From positions 27,000,572-27,064,571 of the forward strand of contig CM055107.1 of the NCBI GenBank assembly GCA_029204225.1: a stretch of DNA of 64,000 bases, given 5' to 3'. Within the stretch, counting starts at the first letter, position 1, and each line of letters begins with the position of its first letter. Shown here piece after piece: positions 11,946 through 25,312 of the stretch. Position numbers and translations under genes: made by a program. The stretch is from Diphasiastrum complanatum (taxonomy: Eukaryota > Streptophyta > Lycopodiopsida > Lycopodiales > Lycopodiaceae). The notes beneath the pieces were generated by a model. That model searched no databases, was not told the DNA's origin, and saw only the letters and a list, made by a program, of their open reading frames with translations.

Positions 11946-13480
11946 TAAGAAAAATAAACTGAAAAGGTTATAACAATCAACACAAGCTATGATACGACTA
12001 TTGGAAAATGAGGTGCGAAATGGGTCGACAAATCGGAATGTTGCGAGACACTACCGACCTATCGATAGGCGCTTGCAGAAGACTTAGTGAAATTAGAACA
12101 CCCTGTTTAGATCTTCTGTCACAACAGATCCAATCAATTAATTGATGACTCAGTAGGTGTTGAAGACAATGATAAATATAGAATTCAGAGGCGTCAAGGA
12201 CAACCATGATTTTGATCTTCGACTCATTTGACTTGACACAAGGAGATTGAAGAACATTCGATGCATAAACAAAAAAGTAGAAACAACAATTACCATTCAC
12301 ACATTATATGATGATTCGAAGGACTCAGAGTATAATTAGTACATGCGAATGTACATGAGATTGATGTAAAAAAAATCGACTAATCAATGTACAGGCCTAG
12401 AAGATCAATTTAGAATTGAATAATAAAACTAGGCTAAATAGTAAAATGTCACTGGCTCAATAGTCCATATCAGATAGATCGTCTGATAATAGAAATACAT
12501 TCATAGTTGTTCTATACTAAGTTGGAAAAACATATGTCATATCTAGCTTATTTAGAATGTGCATCTAACTCTATTTATGTACACGATGTAGTTATTCTAT
12601 GATATGTCAGCCTTGGATCTATCGTGAAATAAAGCGGGCGTGAAGACCCAATAGTAGTAACGATAATTCAAGACATTAGTTTTGTCGTTAGGTTCAGACG
12701 TCTTCCAGAGAGTGTTCAATAGTTCGGAGCATTTGAGTCATAAGATTGGAAAGAGACGAACTATCGAATGACTCTGCTGATTTAGTAGACCTTGCAGTAG
12801 TGTCGCGAACCCTGTCTTTGAACTTGTGTGTAAATCTACAAGTTCTCCTCTATAGCAGGTTCCCATGTAAATAACCAGGTATCGTAGATACCTGAAGAAA
12901 TAGTTGGTAGCATACTAACTAAGTGGGCATCACCTAATAGTTATAGTACCCAAAAAGAATGACAAAATGAAAATTTGCATAAATTTGAAGACACTTAGTG
13001 CTATGACATGAGCGGATTATTTTTCCCTGCCATTGAAAGTGTGCTAGATCATTAATGGACAATAAGCAATATTCATGTGTAGTTAGCCTCAAATAAGTGC
13101 GAGGGCCATTGGAACCCTATGCATGAATAAGTCCATCCCAATGAGCACATAGTTGTTCAAGCTGTAACTTAGAAATAAAGGACCTTGGGCCATAGAAATA
13201 ATAAAAATAATTAGAGGCCTAAAGTCAAGTTAAAATTAAAAGACTAAGTTTGACAAGTGGATGACAACATGAAACATTTGAAGGCCTCTTTTGTCATTTT
13301 GATATCACATAAATCATGTGAGTGTTCCCTTGCTAATTTAGCACCAATAAATTTATTTGAAGGGCTTGGATTATAATCCATGCCAAATTAGAGTAGCCAA
13401 CGAGAGAAAATGAGGGCCACCTTTCAATTCATAAAATGGGACCATTTCCTTTGTGATGGATCTTCTTCTTCTTATGCTAT
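11946..13480. other. No gene recognised; possible old LTR sequence
   Basis: This AT-rich stretch has only short spurious reading frames. A short block near 12190 (GCGTCAAGGACAACCATGA) resembles one in element B's LTR near 1638, so part of it may be an old related LTR. Nothing else could be supported. Confidence 0.4.
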
Positions 13481-13489
13481 TAGAGCTTT

Positions 13490-14298
<809 letters not shown>

Positions 14299-14601
14299 TG
14301 ACATAGTCTCATTAGCATGGGAAAAATGTCCTTATCTTAAAACCTCCTCTCCTATTAATGTGGGCATTAAGTGTGAATCAAGAACAAGTTGCTCCCATTC
14401 CTCAAAAACACAATGGGAAGACATCCTTTGTTTCAAACTCAAAAATTTCTTCCTCTTGACACCCAATACTCCATGCAATGGAGATGCATTCATAAATGAT
14501 GTACGTTTTTTGAAGTGGACTTGCCCCTTGTGTATGAAAGCAGGTTTGGTGTATTCCTAGATTCATTGTATTTCTTGCAATGTAGTATGTGAGGAGTGAG
14601 G

Positions 14602-14795
14602 TGTCATGCCCATGACTAGTCTCGGGTAGTGTGTCCACGCTAGGGACCGCTAGACCAACAACCCGAAAGTTAATTGTGACTATAAGGGAATTGGGGCCCT
14701 TATGTGTACATGGTCATAATTAATGGTTTAGGCCTAAACACATGGTGGTGGAGTTGGTATGGGTCTATCAGTGAGTCATTAGGGAACTGGATGAC
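14602..14795 (+). repeat. Partial 5' LTR of gypsy element E
   Basis: It begins TGTCATGCCCATGAC and shares short blocks (ATAAGGGAATTGG, GACGTGG) with the LTR of element F at 36204, which begins TGTTATGTCCATG. It runs straight into the end of gag at 14796, so the rest of the LTR, the primer site and most of gag have been deleted. Confidence 0.5.
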
Positions 14796-15280
14796 GTGGC
14801 CCCGAAACCCAAGCTAGAAAAATCTAACAAGCGTAAGAAGCATTTTTTTGACGATTTGGAAGCAGAAGCGTACCAACAGTCAAAGAAAAAGAAGAATAAG
14901 AAAAAATTGGTGGTGAGAGACAAAGCACGGTTGGTGGCGCTTAAACAGAATCGGTGTTTCCTCTACAATAAACTCAAGCACCATGCCAAACAGTGCCCCA
15001 AACGGAAAGCAAAGTCGTCAAGTTTCATGACTATGGATTTATCGACAAGTAAATTGGAAGTCAATTTGTTAAATAATTGTGACTGTACTTGTAACTTTAG
15101 TGCACTCTCTTTCAAGCCTAATGAAGTGTTTCGTGTGAGAGGCAATATTTTAGGGAAAGACGTGAATGTGCTATTTGATTCAGGTAGTACTCACAATTTT
15201 TTGAATGCTCGACTTGTGTAGAAGCTCAGAGTGCCCACCATGGCCAGTGATCACCGTTACGTGGTCCATCTTGAATCAGG
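14796..15280 (+). pseudogene. Ty3/gypsy element E: gag end and protease start
   Basis: This is a basic nucleocapsid segment with a damaged zinc knuckle (CFLYNKLKHHAKQC, where the second Cys is Tyr). It is followed by the spacer FKPNEVFRVRG and the retropepsin core VLFDSGSTHNFLN with its DSG active-site triplet. A stop follows at ARLV-stop-KL. The frame then continues to HLESG, where copia element D is inserted. It resumes with SDTEIWDVKV after 21550. The closest relative in the window is element F at 38430-38870. Confidence 0.8.
15276..15280 (+). other. Left target site duplication of element D (TCAGG)
   Basis: TCAGG immediately precedes the LTR start TGAAGAAACA and recurs at 21546-21550 immediately after the 3' LTR. 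Removing D and one copy restores the protease reading frame of gypsy element E. Confidence 0.9.
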
Positions 15281-16388
15281 TGAAGAAACAAAGTGTTTCT
15301 GAATACAAAGCCTTGCTAGCTTACGGCCCCTCAACTGATGAACATGTTCGCGAACTCGAACATCTGAAGACACGAAACACGAAGAGTTTCGCGAACACGA
15401 AAGTCAGCGAAGACGAAGACCAATGGTTCGCAAACACGAACAGTTCATGCACACGAACGGTTCGTGAACATGAACGATTCGCGAACACGAAGGATCCACG
15501 AACGAGATTCCCTTGCGGCCCTATACGAGAGAAAGGCGGACGAGGTAAACGAAACCAACTGTGGAAATGAAACCAGTTCTGTCCTTACGCTCCAAGGAGT
15601 ACCACCAGAGATCACGCAAGTACCAGAAGTACAGAGATCTGACCTAATGGCATGACGTTAGCAGATACTCCCTAGGTCGTGGCTAAACTGCCACTCTTGT
15701 AATTCTCTGGTTAGTTGTAGATGGTTAATCACTCTAATCTTAGATTTGCATTGAAAGACTGTACTTACTGAATAATACTTGATGTATATCAATAAGATAC
15801 ACAGTGTAACCAAGTAAGCAAGCAAGAAAGAAAGCAGAATTCTGATGTTAGTAAGCAATCAAGACGAACACAGACAGAAGCTCTGCCTGCGTGTGAGAAG
15901 ACAATTCTGTCTAGGATCAGAAGATCCAATTGTCTGCTAGTAAAACGAGACTACTACTTGTGAGAGAACCGTGCTTCTCTCACGCCAACGCACTGCGTGG
16001 ATTCGCATGTAGTGCCCTGAAGAAATCAGAGAGAATCAATATAGATTATTTTCTGGTGGTGTCTGATTTGAATGTCGAGTGCTTATGCTGTTTATTTTAA
16101 TATCTATGAGTTTTTTTGTTCCCTTTGAATTTCGCACTTTGGTTGAAATGAAGTCGAATGCTATATTAATTTTATGAACATAGATCAGTAGTACCTGACT
16201 ACCCTTAGGAGGATTGTAAGAGTGTTTCAACTGGCAGTGCCTAGCGAACGCATCTGAACTCCATCCGAATCTCGAAGGAGAGTCGAGAATGTTTCATGAA
16301 TTTTTCTTCTCATGATTCTCATCATTTGTATCGAGCACCGCTCGACTCCCAATAGTGGTATTGGAGTGCTGACTCATAGTTCACAACA
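15281..16388 (+). repeat. 5' LTR of element D (1,108 bp)
   Basis: It is bounded by TGAAGAAACA and GGTTCACAACA-like ends (here TTCACAACA). The U3 side has a cluster of short motifs built from TTCGCGAA and CGAACACGAA between 15346 and 15500. It is 46 bp longer than the 3' LTR because it has an extra copy of the CACACGAACGGTTCGTGAAC region. Confidence 0.92.
15347..15485 (+). promoter_or_regulatory. Cluster of TTCnnGAA motifs in the D LTR
   Basis: The inverted pentamer pair TTCnnGAA, the half module of a heat shock element, occurs at 15347-15354, 15388-15395, 15461-15468 and 15478-15485. Most of them read TTCGCGAA. Further GAA blocks lie 3 bp away from several of them. Perfect three-unit elements with 2-bp spacing were not seen, so heat responsiveness is only a hypothesis. 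The 3' LTR keeps a reduced set. Confidence 0.3.
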
Positions 16389-16389
16389 G

Positions 16390-16401
16390 TGGTATCAGAG
16401 C
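16390..16401 (+). other. Primer binding site of element D
   Basis: TGGTATCAGAGC lies 1 bp after the 5' LTR. It is complementary to initiator Met-tRNA, as is usual in plant copia elements. Confidence 0.9.
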
Positions 16402-16503
16402 CACCCTGTCATATTCTGACATAGCCGAGAAGCTAGCAGATCCAGGAGGCCAAGCATTCAGACAATCAACCAAACGACAAAAAAAAACAGACTACAAGAA
16501 GCA

Positions 16504-17010
16504 ATGGCTTCAATCAGCAGCATACAGAACAAGATCTGCACTATACTTAATTCTTTAGGATCTAACTTTCTAGCCTGGAAAGTTAAGACATCTTTGATAC
16601 TCAAGGGCGAAGGACTCTTCCCCTGGGTGGATGGCACAGAAGAAATGCCTACGACAACAGGCAAGGAGCTACGCAAATGGAGGGAGAATAACGACAAGGC
16701 AGTAGCCTTGCTATCATCTTCCATTGAAGATAGCTTTAGACTTGACCTGGCTATACTCTCCAAAGCTAGGGAGATGTGGAATACACTGCTCACAAGATTT
16801 CAGACAAAATCAAGAAGTCAGATTATGATGCTGGAAGATCAACTGACGAATCTGCAGTGGGATGGAAAAGACCTCACCTTTTTCATGAGAAAGATGAAGG
16901 ATCTGTTTCTATCACTACACAACTCAGGAGCAGAGAATGCAGTATCACCTGAGAAGCAGCTCACATATCTGTTGAGAGCCTTACCCAGATCTTTCCAGAC
17001 GACATGAACC
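16504..17010 (+). pseudogene. Element D gag (capsid part)
   Basis: This is the start of the polyprotein (MASISSIQNKICTILNSLGS), with the copia gag pattern FLAWKVKTSLIL, AREMWNTLLTRF and QLTYLLRALPRSFQTT. The frame ends at 17007. The nucleocapsid and protease continue one base out of register, so a frameshift lies near 17000. Gag packages element RNA into virus-like particles in the cytoplasm; this copy cannot be joined to pol without a frame change. Confidence 0.85.
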
Positions 17011-20000
17011 CTGCTCGTGAAAGATCCTATCATAAACCTCAAAAAGACGATTGTCGAGATTCGAGAGGAAGTCGAGGAATCTTGATCATAAAGATGGTTC
17101 TGACCAAGCACTCTACGACAACAGAGAAAAATCAAAAAAACAGTTCAAGCCTAAGAGGGAGTCGAATCAGAGGCAGGATCATGACCAACAAGCAGAGGGG
17201 CCCAGCAAAAGCAACTGGAAGACCAAAGGGAGGTCGAAACGACAAGATGCCGACAAGAAGACCTACATGAGATGCAGAAGAGATGGGCATACAGTAGATA
17301 CCTGCTGGCTCAATCCCAAGATCGAGTGTATCCATTGCCATAAGAAGGGTCATGCAGCCATGGATTGCCACCAGAACCCAAGAAACAGATCAGCACAGAA
17401 CAGACTAGAGAACGATAATAGTTCTTCCTATGTCAAGGAGCTTGAGAGCTCTAAGATGGGCGAAGAAAGAACGAACAAAAATTGTTCAACCTCCTACATC
17501 TGTGAAGTTGTGTGTGCAGCATCAACGTCTAACACACACGAGGTGATCCTGGATTCAGGAGCCACCTCGCACTTTGTGACATCAAGACGAGGTTCACTCT
17601 GGCTCAACACCAACGACAGAGATAGACGACTCGAAGACGTTCTATTCGTGCCAACTCTGAAGCAAGACTTGCTCTCTGTAACAAGAATAGCAGATGCAGG
17701 GATGCGTTTGACGTTTTCTAACGAAGCATGCAAGGTTATTGATGCCAGCACCATCACTCTCATTGCTCAAGGCAGAAGGAAAGGGAACCTATATCATCTA
17801 AAGGTATGCCTACTTGCAGATCAGGTGCATCAGACTCATGACGACTCGCCAGACACTCTGTGGCACAGAAGACTCTGCCACATGAACTCAATGGCACTCT
17901 ATCAGGCAAGTCCTCATAGAGCAATAACAGGGGTCAGCATCTCGAATACAACCAATTCGGCCACATGTGATGCATGTTTGAAAGGCAAGATGTCACGCAC
18001 ACCATTCGTCAAAGACTCCTAAAGAACGACAAATATTCTGGAGCTGGTGCACTCTAGCATCTGCGGTCCATTCAACGTGATCTCAGTAGGAGGTTCAAAA
18101 TATTATATAACCTTCATTCATGATTATAGCAAGTTTGTCAGAGTGTATTTTATTCAGAATATTTCTGAAGCACTCGATAAATTCACAGAATATGTGAATT
18201 GGACTGAGAGATGCGTAGGTAGCAAGGTGAAGCAAATAAGAACAGATCGAGGTGGCAAATATATCTCAAATTGCTTCATTGACTTCTGCAATGATCGTGG
18301 CAAACTGCAGCCTACACACCGGGGCACAATGGTGTTGCTGAGCGAAAGAACAGGACCCTAATGGAAGCAGCCAGATGCATGATGGCCTATTCGAAGGCTC
18401 CAAGGGCACTGTGGGCTGAAGCAGTAGCTACAGCCGCATACATCCGGAACAAGACAGGTAAATCTAGTGTCCCTCACACGACACCACATGAGCTATGGTG
18501 GGGTAGAAAGCCCAACCTATCTCACGTCAGAATATTTGGTTGTGCAGCATATGCACATATTCCTGATAAGCTTCGCAAGAAGCTTGATGAGAAAGCCAAG
18601 CAAGGATTTCTGGTAGTTATGACAATAATTCGTCATAATACAGAATCTACATGCCAGACACGAACACTGTGAAAACAGTGAGGGATGTCAAATTCAATAA
18701 GAGCAGGACAATGGCCAACGAAGACCCTGTTAGCTATGAAGTTCTGGAAAGACAATACTATGACCTGCCGCCAACGTCAGAGGGAGCAGAGGACGAACAC
18801 GAAAACGAAGATTTTCGAGTTGTCTCCCATTCAAGTGACGAATCAGACAAAGAAAGATTCAAGAGGCAACCTGCCGTCGTAGTTCCTGTAAACCGAGATG
18901 GTTCCGGACCAAGCAGAGCAGACAAGGGCAAAGGCATAGCTGTTCTGGGAGGATCTCCCAGAAGTTCGACAAGACCACAAAGAGCGCTAGCAAGATTTGT
19001 GCCAGACAGCTCAGCTTTCACATCAGAAGAATTCTGTGGGTTTAGTGGTGAACCACAAACATTCGAGGAGGCGATTGAAGGTCCAGAAAATGACAAATGG
19101 ATCCAAGCCATGAATGAAGAGATGGAGTCCATGAGAAAGAACCAAATATGGACATTGGAGCCATTACCTCATAAGCGGAAGACTATCAAATGCAAATGGA
19201 TTTTCAAACTCAAATATGGACCAGACGGGAGTGTGACGAAATACAAGACAAGATTGGTAGTGAAGGGTTTTTCTCAGAGATACGATATTGACTATTCTAA
19301 AACCTTCTCTCCTGTCATCAAACATTCGTCCCTACGTCTGTTGTTCGCATATGCAGCAGCTTATGACCTCAGGATCCACATTGTGGACGAGAAGAAAACC
19401 TTCTTGCATGGTGAATTAGATGAAGAGGTCTATATGGATCAACCTCCAGGATTTGTCTCGAATTCACTTCCTGACCATGTATGCAGAATGCATAGAAGCA
19501 TCTACGGTCTGAAGCAATCAGTCCGACAATGGTACAAGAAGAAGAATCAAGCCCTGAAATCATTGGGATTCAAGCCTCTGTTGGCTGACTCCAATGTGTA
19601 CGTCAGAGTCACAGATGGGCAGATCATCATTGTGGCTGTATATGTGGATGACACTTTGATACTTTGCAAGAGTGAGCAGCTAATTGCTGAAGTAAAGACA
19701 GACATCTCAAAACATCTCGAGATAGTGAATCTGGGAGAAGCCAGGTGTTACCAAGGTTACAAATTGAAAAGGACTATGAGGGAGGCAAGTTATACCTTCA
19801 CCAATCAAGATACATCCAGAAGATCCTAGAGGACTTTGGGATGCTGAACTGCAAAGGAGCGGACACTCCAATGCTCGCAGAAACAGTGTTAACAAATGGC
19901 GACTGTCCAAAGACTGAGGAAGAAAGAGAACAGATGCAGCTCACTCCCTACAGAAGGCTGATAGGTTCATTGATGTACCTTGCAGACAATACACGTCCTA

Positions 20001-20470
20001 ATATTGCTTATGCAATATTCAAGATGAGCCAAACCTGCACGTATCCAGGCTCGACACATTGGAAGATTGAGAAACAAATTTTGCAATATCTTCAATTAAT
20101 GAGGGATTATGGCTTGTGTTATTGTCGTGGTGCAGATCTCAAGATACTTTCCTACAGCGACGCCAGCTGGGCATCTCTCAGGGACGACTGTAAAAGCGTC
20201 TCAGGAGGATGCACCATCGCATCAGGAGCAGCAGTTCTCTGGGTCAGCAAGAAGCAGACCATTGTAGCCTAGTCATCCTGTGAAGCAGAATACATAGTAG
20301 TAGCAAAGATGGCCAAGTATCACTTGATCAGGGATTTAATTGAGAAGAAGATGATGCAGACCACCTTCATCGAAATGAAAGATATGGTTGCTGACATTTT
20401 CACAAAGGCTCTGGACAAAGGACTCTTTGGGAGGCAAAGGAGCAGTCTCGGGATCATAAGACTACCATGC
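17011..20470 (+). pseudogene. Element D nucleocapsid, protease, integrase, RT and RNase H
   Basis: The nucleocapsid has two knuckles (RCRRDGHTVDTC, which is damaged, and CIHCHKKGHAAMDC). The protease core is ILDSGATSHFVTS. The pre-integrase HHCC region includes LWHRRLCHMNSM and CDACLKGK. The integrase has LVHSSICGPF and IRTDRGGKY, and its Glu block is lost in a frameshift near 18350. The linker region carries an acidic segment. Reverse transcriptase includes KCKWIFKLKYGPDGSV, LRIHIVDEKKTFLHGEL and the palm motif VAVYVDDTLIL. RNase H has YSDASWASLRDD and, after a stop at 20270, SSCEAEYI. The C terminus is DMVADIFTKALDKGLF. Stops lie at 18020 and 20270, and frameshifts near 18350, 18650 and 19780. 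Confidence 0.88.
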
Positions 20471-20483
20471 TTTGAGAGGGAGC
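20471..20483 (+). other. Polypurine tract of element D
   Basis: TTTGAGAGGGAGC lies directly before the 3' LTR start. It is the expected priming site for plus-strand synthesis. Confidence 0.75.
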
Positions 20484-21545
20484 TGAAGAAACAAAGTGTT
20501 TCTGAATACAAAGCCTCGCTAGCTTACGGCCCCTCGATTGACAAACATGTTCGCAACATCTAAAGACACAAAACACGAAGAGTTTCGTGAACACGAAAGT
20601 CAACGAAGACGAAGACCAATGGTTCGCAAACACGAACGGTTCGCGAACACGAAGGATCCACGAACGAGATTCCCTTTCGGTCCTATACGAGAGAAAGGCG
20701 GACAAGGTAAACGAAACCAACGGTGGAAACGAAACCCATTCTGTCCTCACGCTCCAAGGAGTACCACCAGAGATCACGCAAGTACCAGAAGTACAGAGAT
20801 CTGACCTGATGGCATGACGTCAGCAGATACTCCCTAGGTCATGGCTAAACTGCCACTCTTGTAATTCTCTGGTTAGTTGTAGATGGTTAATCACTCTAAT
20901 CTTAGATTTGCATAGAAATACTGTTCTTACTGAATAATACTTGACATATATCAATAGGATACACAGTGTGTAACCAAGTAAGCAAGCAAGAAAGAAAGCA
21001 AAAGTCTGATGCTAGTAAGCAATCAAGATGAACACAGACAGAAGCTCCGCCTGCGTGCGAGATGACAATTCTGTCTAGGATCAGAAGATCCAATTGTCCG
21101 CTAGTAAAACGAGACTACTACTCGTGAGAGAACCGTGCTTCTCTCGCACTGCGTGGATTCACATGCAGTGCCCTAAAGAAATCAAAGAAAATCAATATAG
21201 ATTATTTTCTAGTGGTGTCTGATCTTGAATGTCGAGTGCTTATGCTGTTTATTTTAATATGACTGAGTTTTCTTGTTCCCTTTGAATTTTGCACCTTGGT
21301 TGAAATGAAATCGAATGCTATATTAATTTTATGAACGTAGATTAGTAGTACCTGACTACCCTCATGAGGATTGTAGGAGTGTTTCAGTTGGCAGTGCCCA
21401 GCGAACGCGTCTGAACTCCATCCGAATCTCAAAGGAGAGTCGCGAATGTTTCGTGAATTTTTCTTCTCACAATTCTCATCATTTGTATCGAGCACCGCTC
21501 GACTCCCAACAGTGGTATCGGAGCGCTAACTCACGGTTCACAACA
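20484..21545 (+). repeat. 3' LTR of element D (1,062 bp)
   Basis: It starts TGAAGAAACA and ends GGTTCACAACA, matching 15281-16388 with many substitutions and small indels. It is followed by the TCAGG target duplication at 21546-21550. Confidence 0.92.
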
Positions 21546-21550
21546 TCAGG

Positions 21551-23820
21551 GTCGGACACTGAGATTTGGGATGTCAAAGTCTTGAACTTAGAGCTTCGGA
21601 TGCAGGACTATGTTGAGTCATTGGATTTCCAAGTCATGAATCTAGACCGGACTGATGTGATTTTGGGCTATGAATGATTTTTTGACAAATCAGACTCTTT
21701 AGAGATAGATTTTAAAAATCATTCTATGGTAATTAAAGATAAGTTTGATCAGATTGTCTCTATTTCTGGAGAGACCGATGTACTTCCATCGCCGATGATT
21801 TCCTCGGCTGAATTAATTGAGAAACTTCATGATTCTAAATTTGAACTCTTTCACTTGCTTTTGAAATCTCGTATGCATTGTGATGTTGGGGATGTGAATG
21901 TGTTTTCATGCTATAACACCGAAAATTCGCATAAGAAACAACAACTTTTGCAAGATTTAAAACAAGAGTTTAGTGAAGTTTTTCTGAAGCAGCTACCTCA
22001 AGCTTCTAATTGCCTCAGCTCCAGTTTTGAGAATAGCGGATCCAGATTTGCCATTCGTCATTAACACTGACACGAGTGATACGGCTATTGGAGCTGTTCT
22101 CTTATAGGAGGGTCAGCCCATTGCCTTTGAAAGTAAGAAACTAACCGATGCATAGGTCACGTACACCACTCAGGAAAAAGAGCTTTTTGCTATGATCCAT
22201 GCTTTGAAATCATGGAGGCATTACCTGTACGGTAATAAATTCGTGGTTAATATAGACCGTCAAGCTTTAAAGTATTTTTGTAATTAGAGTGATTTGCGAG
22301 GTCGTAAGGCCAGATGGGCAGAACTCATGCAAGAATTTGGCTTTGAAGTGGGGTATATTAGAGGCTCATCTAATCAGGTGGCTGATGCACTTAGTCGAAT
22401 TGGTGAAGTGAACGAACTTTCCTTCACTGAGATCAGTACAGACTTTTATCTCTCCCTGAGAGGTCTTCATGAGAAAGACCCACATTTTGGATCAATCTGG
22501 AATAGGGTTCTAGCAGTTTCATCAAGCGGGACTGATGATCATGGTGATCAGTCTGGAGGGAAGGATATAAAGGGTACTGATGACTTCTCTATCTGTAATG
22601 GACTTTTGTTCAGGAAAGCGAAGATTTGTGTGCCTGATGTGGATGTTGTTAAGAATAAAATTCTTTATGAATGTCATGACTCACCATGCGCAGGACATCC
22701 TGACATACATCGTACATTGGATTTGGTACGAAGGGATTTTTTTTGGCCAAAACTCAAGCCCTTTGTAGAATCTTATGTGGTCAAGTGTGACCAATGCAAG
22801 TTGAATAAAGCTGAACGACATAAGACTGGCGGTTTGTTGCATCCACTGGATATCCCTGATAATAGATGGGATAGTATTTCCATGGATTTTGTGGTTGGGT
22901 TACCGAGGACAAATAAACAACATGACGCAGTTTGGGTTGTGGTCGACCGTCTTACCAAATTGGCTATGTTTATTCCGGTAAAGACCACCACAAAGGCTTC
23001 TGATTTAGCTTAGATATTTGTAGAGCGTCTGTTTAGGATTTACAGATTACCAAGTGATATTGTGAGCGATCACAATCCGAAGTTCACCGTTCACTTTTGG
23101 TCGGCCATATTCGCTAAACTAGAGACGACACTGAGTTTGGGTTTTTCTAATCATCCTGAGACGGATGGACAGACGAAAAGAATAAATCAGACGATGGAAC
23201 AAATGCTTCGGGCATATGTTTCTAGACGACAATCTGATTGGGAAAAGTGCCTTCTATTGATCGAGTTTGCCTATAATAGTAGTAAGCATTCGGCTACCGG
23301 TTATAGCCCGTTTATGCTTATGTACGCTTTTGAGCCAAGGTCACCCATCGCGGTTGAAACTCGGTCGATCAAGTTTTAGAAAGTAGCGGATTTCCTACAT
23401 GATATGTAGGAAATGCTACGGATTGCACGTGAAAATGTCCAGAGTGCCCAGGATAGGGATAGACATTATGCAAATCTAAAAAGATTATCGAGAGACTTCC
23501 AAGTGGGAGATTGGGTATATTTGAGAATCCTGAAGGATTCAAGCGTAATGCATACCGGGAAGCATTATAAGTTGTCCCCTGGATATAGAGGACCGTTTAA
23601 GATCTTGAAAAAGATCAGATCCTTAGCTTACCAATTGGAACTCCTGGAAGATCGCAAGTGCATCCCGTATTTCATGTTAGTTGTCTCAAAAAGAGTCTAC
23701 CTGAAGGAGAGCATCTTGGATCTGGAGATCAGTTGGACCTGATGGATGAATCATCGGGTGTATCTCGTCTTGAACCCAAAAAGATCTTGGATACAAGAAC
23801 TAAACGATTGAGAAATTGTA
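21551..23820 (+). pseudogene. Ty3/gypsy element E: protease end, RNase H, integrase
   Basis: The gypsy polyprotein resumes after element D. The protease tail has WDVKVLNLELRMQDYVE and LDRTDVILGYE. After the start of the RT leader (LQDLKQEFSEVFLKQLP) the sequence jumps directly to RNase H (LPFVINTDTSDTAIGAVL, TTQEKELFAMIHALK). The whole reverse transcriptase core has therefore been deleted. RNase H continues with a YLYG block and VADALSRI. The integrase has the HHCC region (HPDIHRTLDLVRRDFFWP, CDQCKLNKAER), the catalytic Asp context SMDFVVGLPR, IVSDHNPKF and NHPETDGQTKR, with the Glu replaced or shifted (RINQTMEQMLR). A chromovirus-like tail (LEPKKILDTRTKRLRN) ends at 23820. Several stops are present. 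Confidence 0.85.
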
Positions 23821-24576
<756 letters not shown>

Positions 24577-24998
24577 TTCTAAACTTAGTTTTTTGGAAAG
24601 ATTGAGAGATTCTACATTTAGAATTTTTTGTACCTTCTCTCTCTATCCGAGAGCACATGTACTTTTTCTCTCTCTACCTGCGAGCAAGCCGATTCTACAC
24701 TTAGTTTTTTCCATCAAAAGTTGCCTTTGAATGTGTTTGATGAATGGTGAATGTATGATGCATGTCTAATGTGCTCTTGCCTTATAATTGCCAAGCTAGA
24801 TTGATTCAACCATATTTGTGCTAGATCTATGTGCAATCACACACACCTTAGGAGATCATTCACATTGTTTGAAATGTCCTCACACGTGTGAAAAGTACAC
24901 ATATTGCAATACCTCCTCAAATGCACCTCTAAAAAATATAGCAAAAAATTCACGTTTCTCTTTTTATTGGCACTCATATCCACACTTTGGATGCACTT
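24577..24998. other. Unassigned DNA with a CACACGTGTG palindrome
   Basis: No gene was seen. CACACGTGTG lies at 24881-24890 and is followed by AAAAGTAC. The same arrangement recurs inside several LTRs of the window, so this may be an LTR remnant. Confidence 0.3.
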
Positions 24999-25196
24999 CT
25001 ATATGCAAGTCATAAATAGCAAAAAATTCATGTCACTCTTTTTTTTGCATGCATGCCCGATCTCTCCACCTCCAAATGATTCATTGTCCAAATTTGGCCA
25101 CATTCCAGTTGTTTCCAACTCATCATTCTGTTCCAAGAGAGCGTCGTTATGTTGGAATATGAACAATTCATATTCGTTCTGTTGTAGGCAATGATG

Positions 25197-25312
25197 ATCT
25201 TCAGTTTGATCTCCAAAGATAAATTTGTCATATATACAATGTTGTAAGCAGTAATTATCTTCAGTTCGATCTCCAAAGATGAATTTGTCATATATACAAT
25301 GATAGTAGGTAG
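25197..25312 (-). repeat. Two-copy tandem repeat, about 60 bp
   Basis: Two copies of a 20-codon unit are present. On the minus strand each encodes CIYDKFIFGD followed by TEDxxCLQ. The duplication is nearly perfect at the DNA level. Confidence 0.85.

Larger units (their letters stand above)
15281..21545 (+). mobile_element. Element D: complete but decayed Ty1/copia, nested in gypsy E
   Basis: This is a 6,265-bp copia element with both LTRs, a primer binding site, gag, protease, integrase, reverse transcriptase, RNase H, a purine tract and a perfect 5-bp target duplication (TCAGG). The LTRs differ at many positions and by a 46-bp length difference, so the insertion is old. The coding region has four frameshifts and at least two in-frame stops. 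It is inactive on its own. Confidence 0.93.

Noticed and set aside
11998-12300. 100-codon minus-strand frame
   Set aside because: It lies in LTR-like DNA with no recognisable motif.
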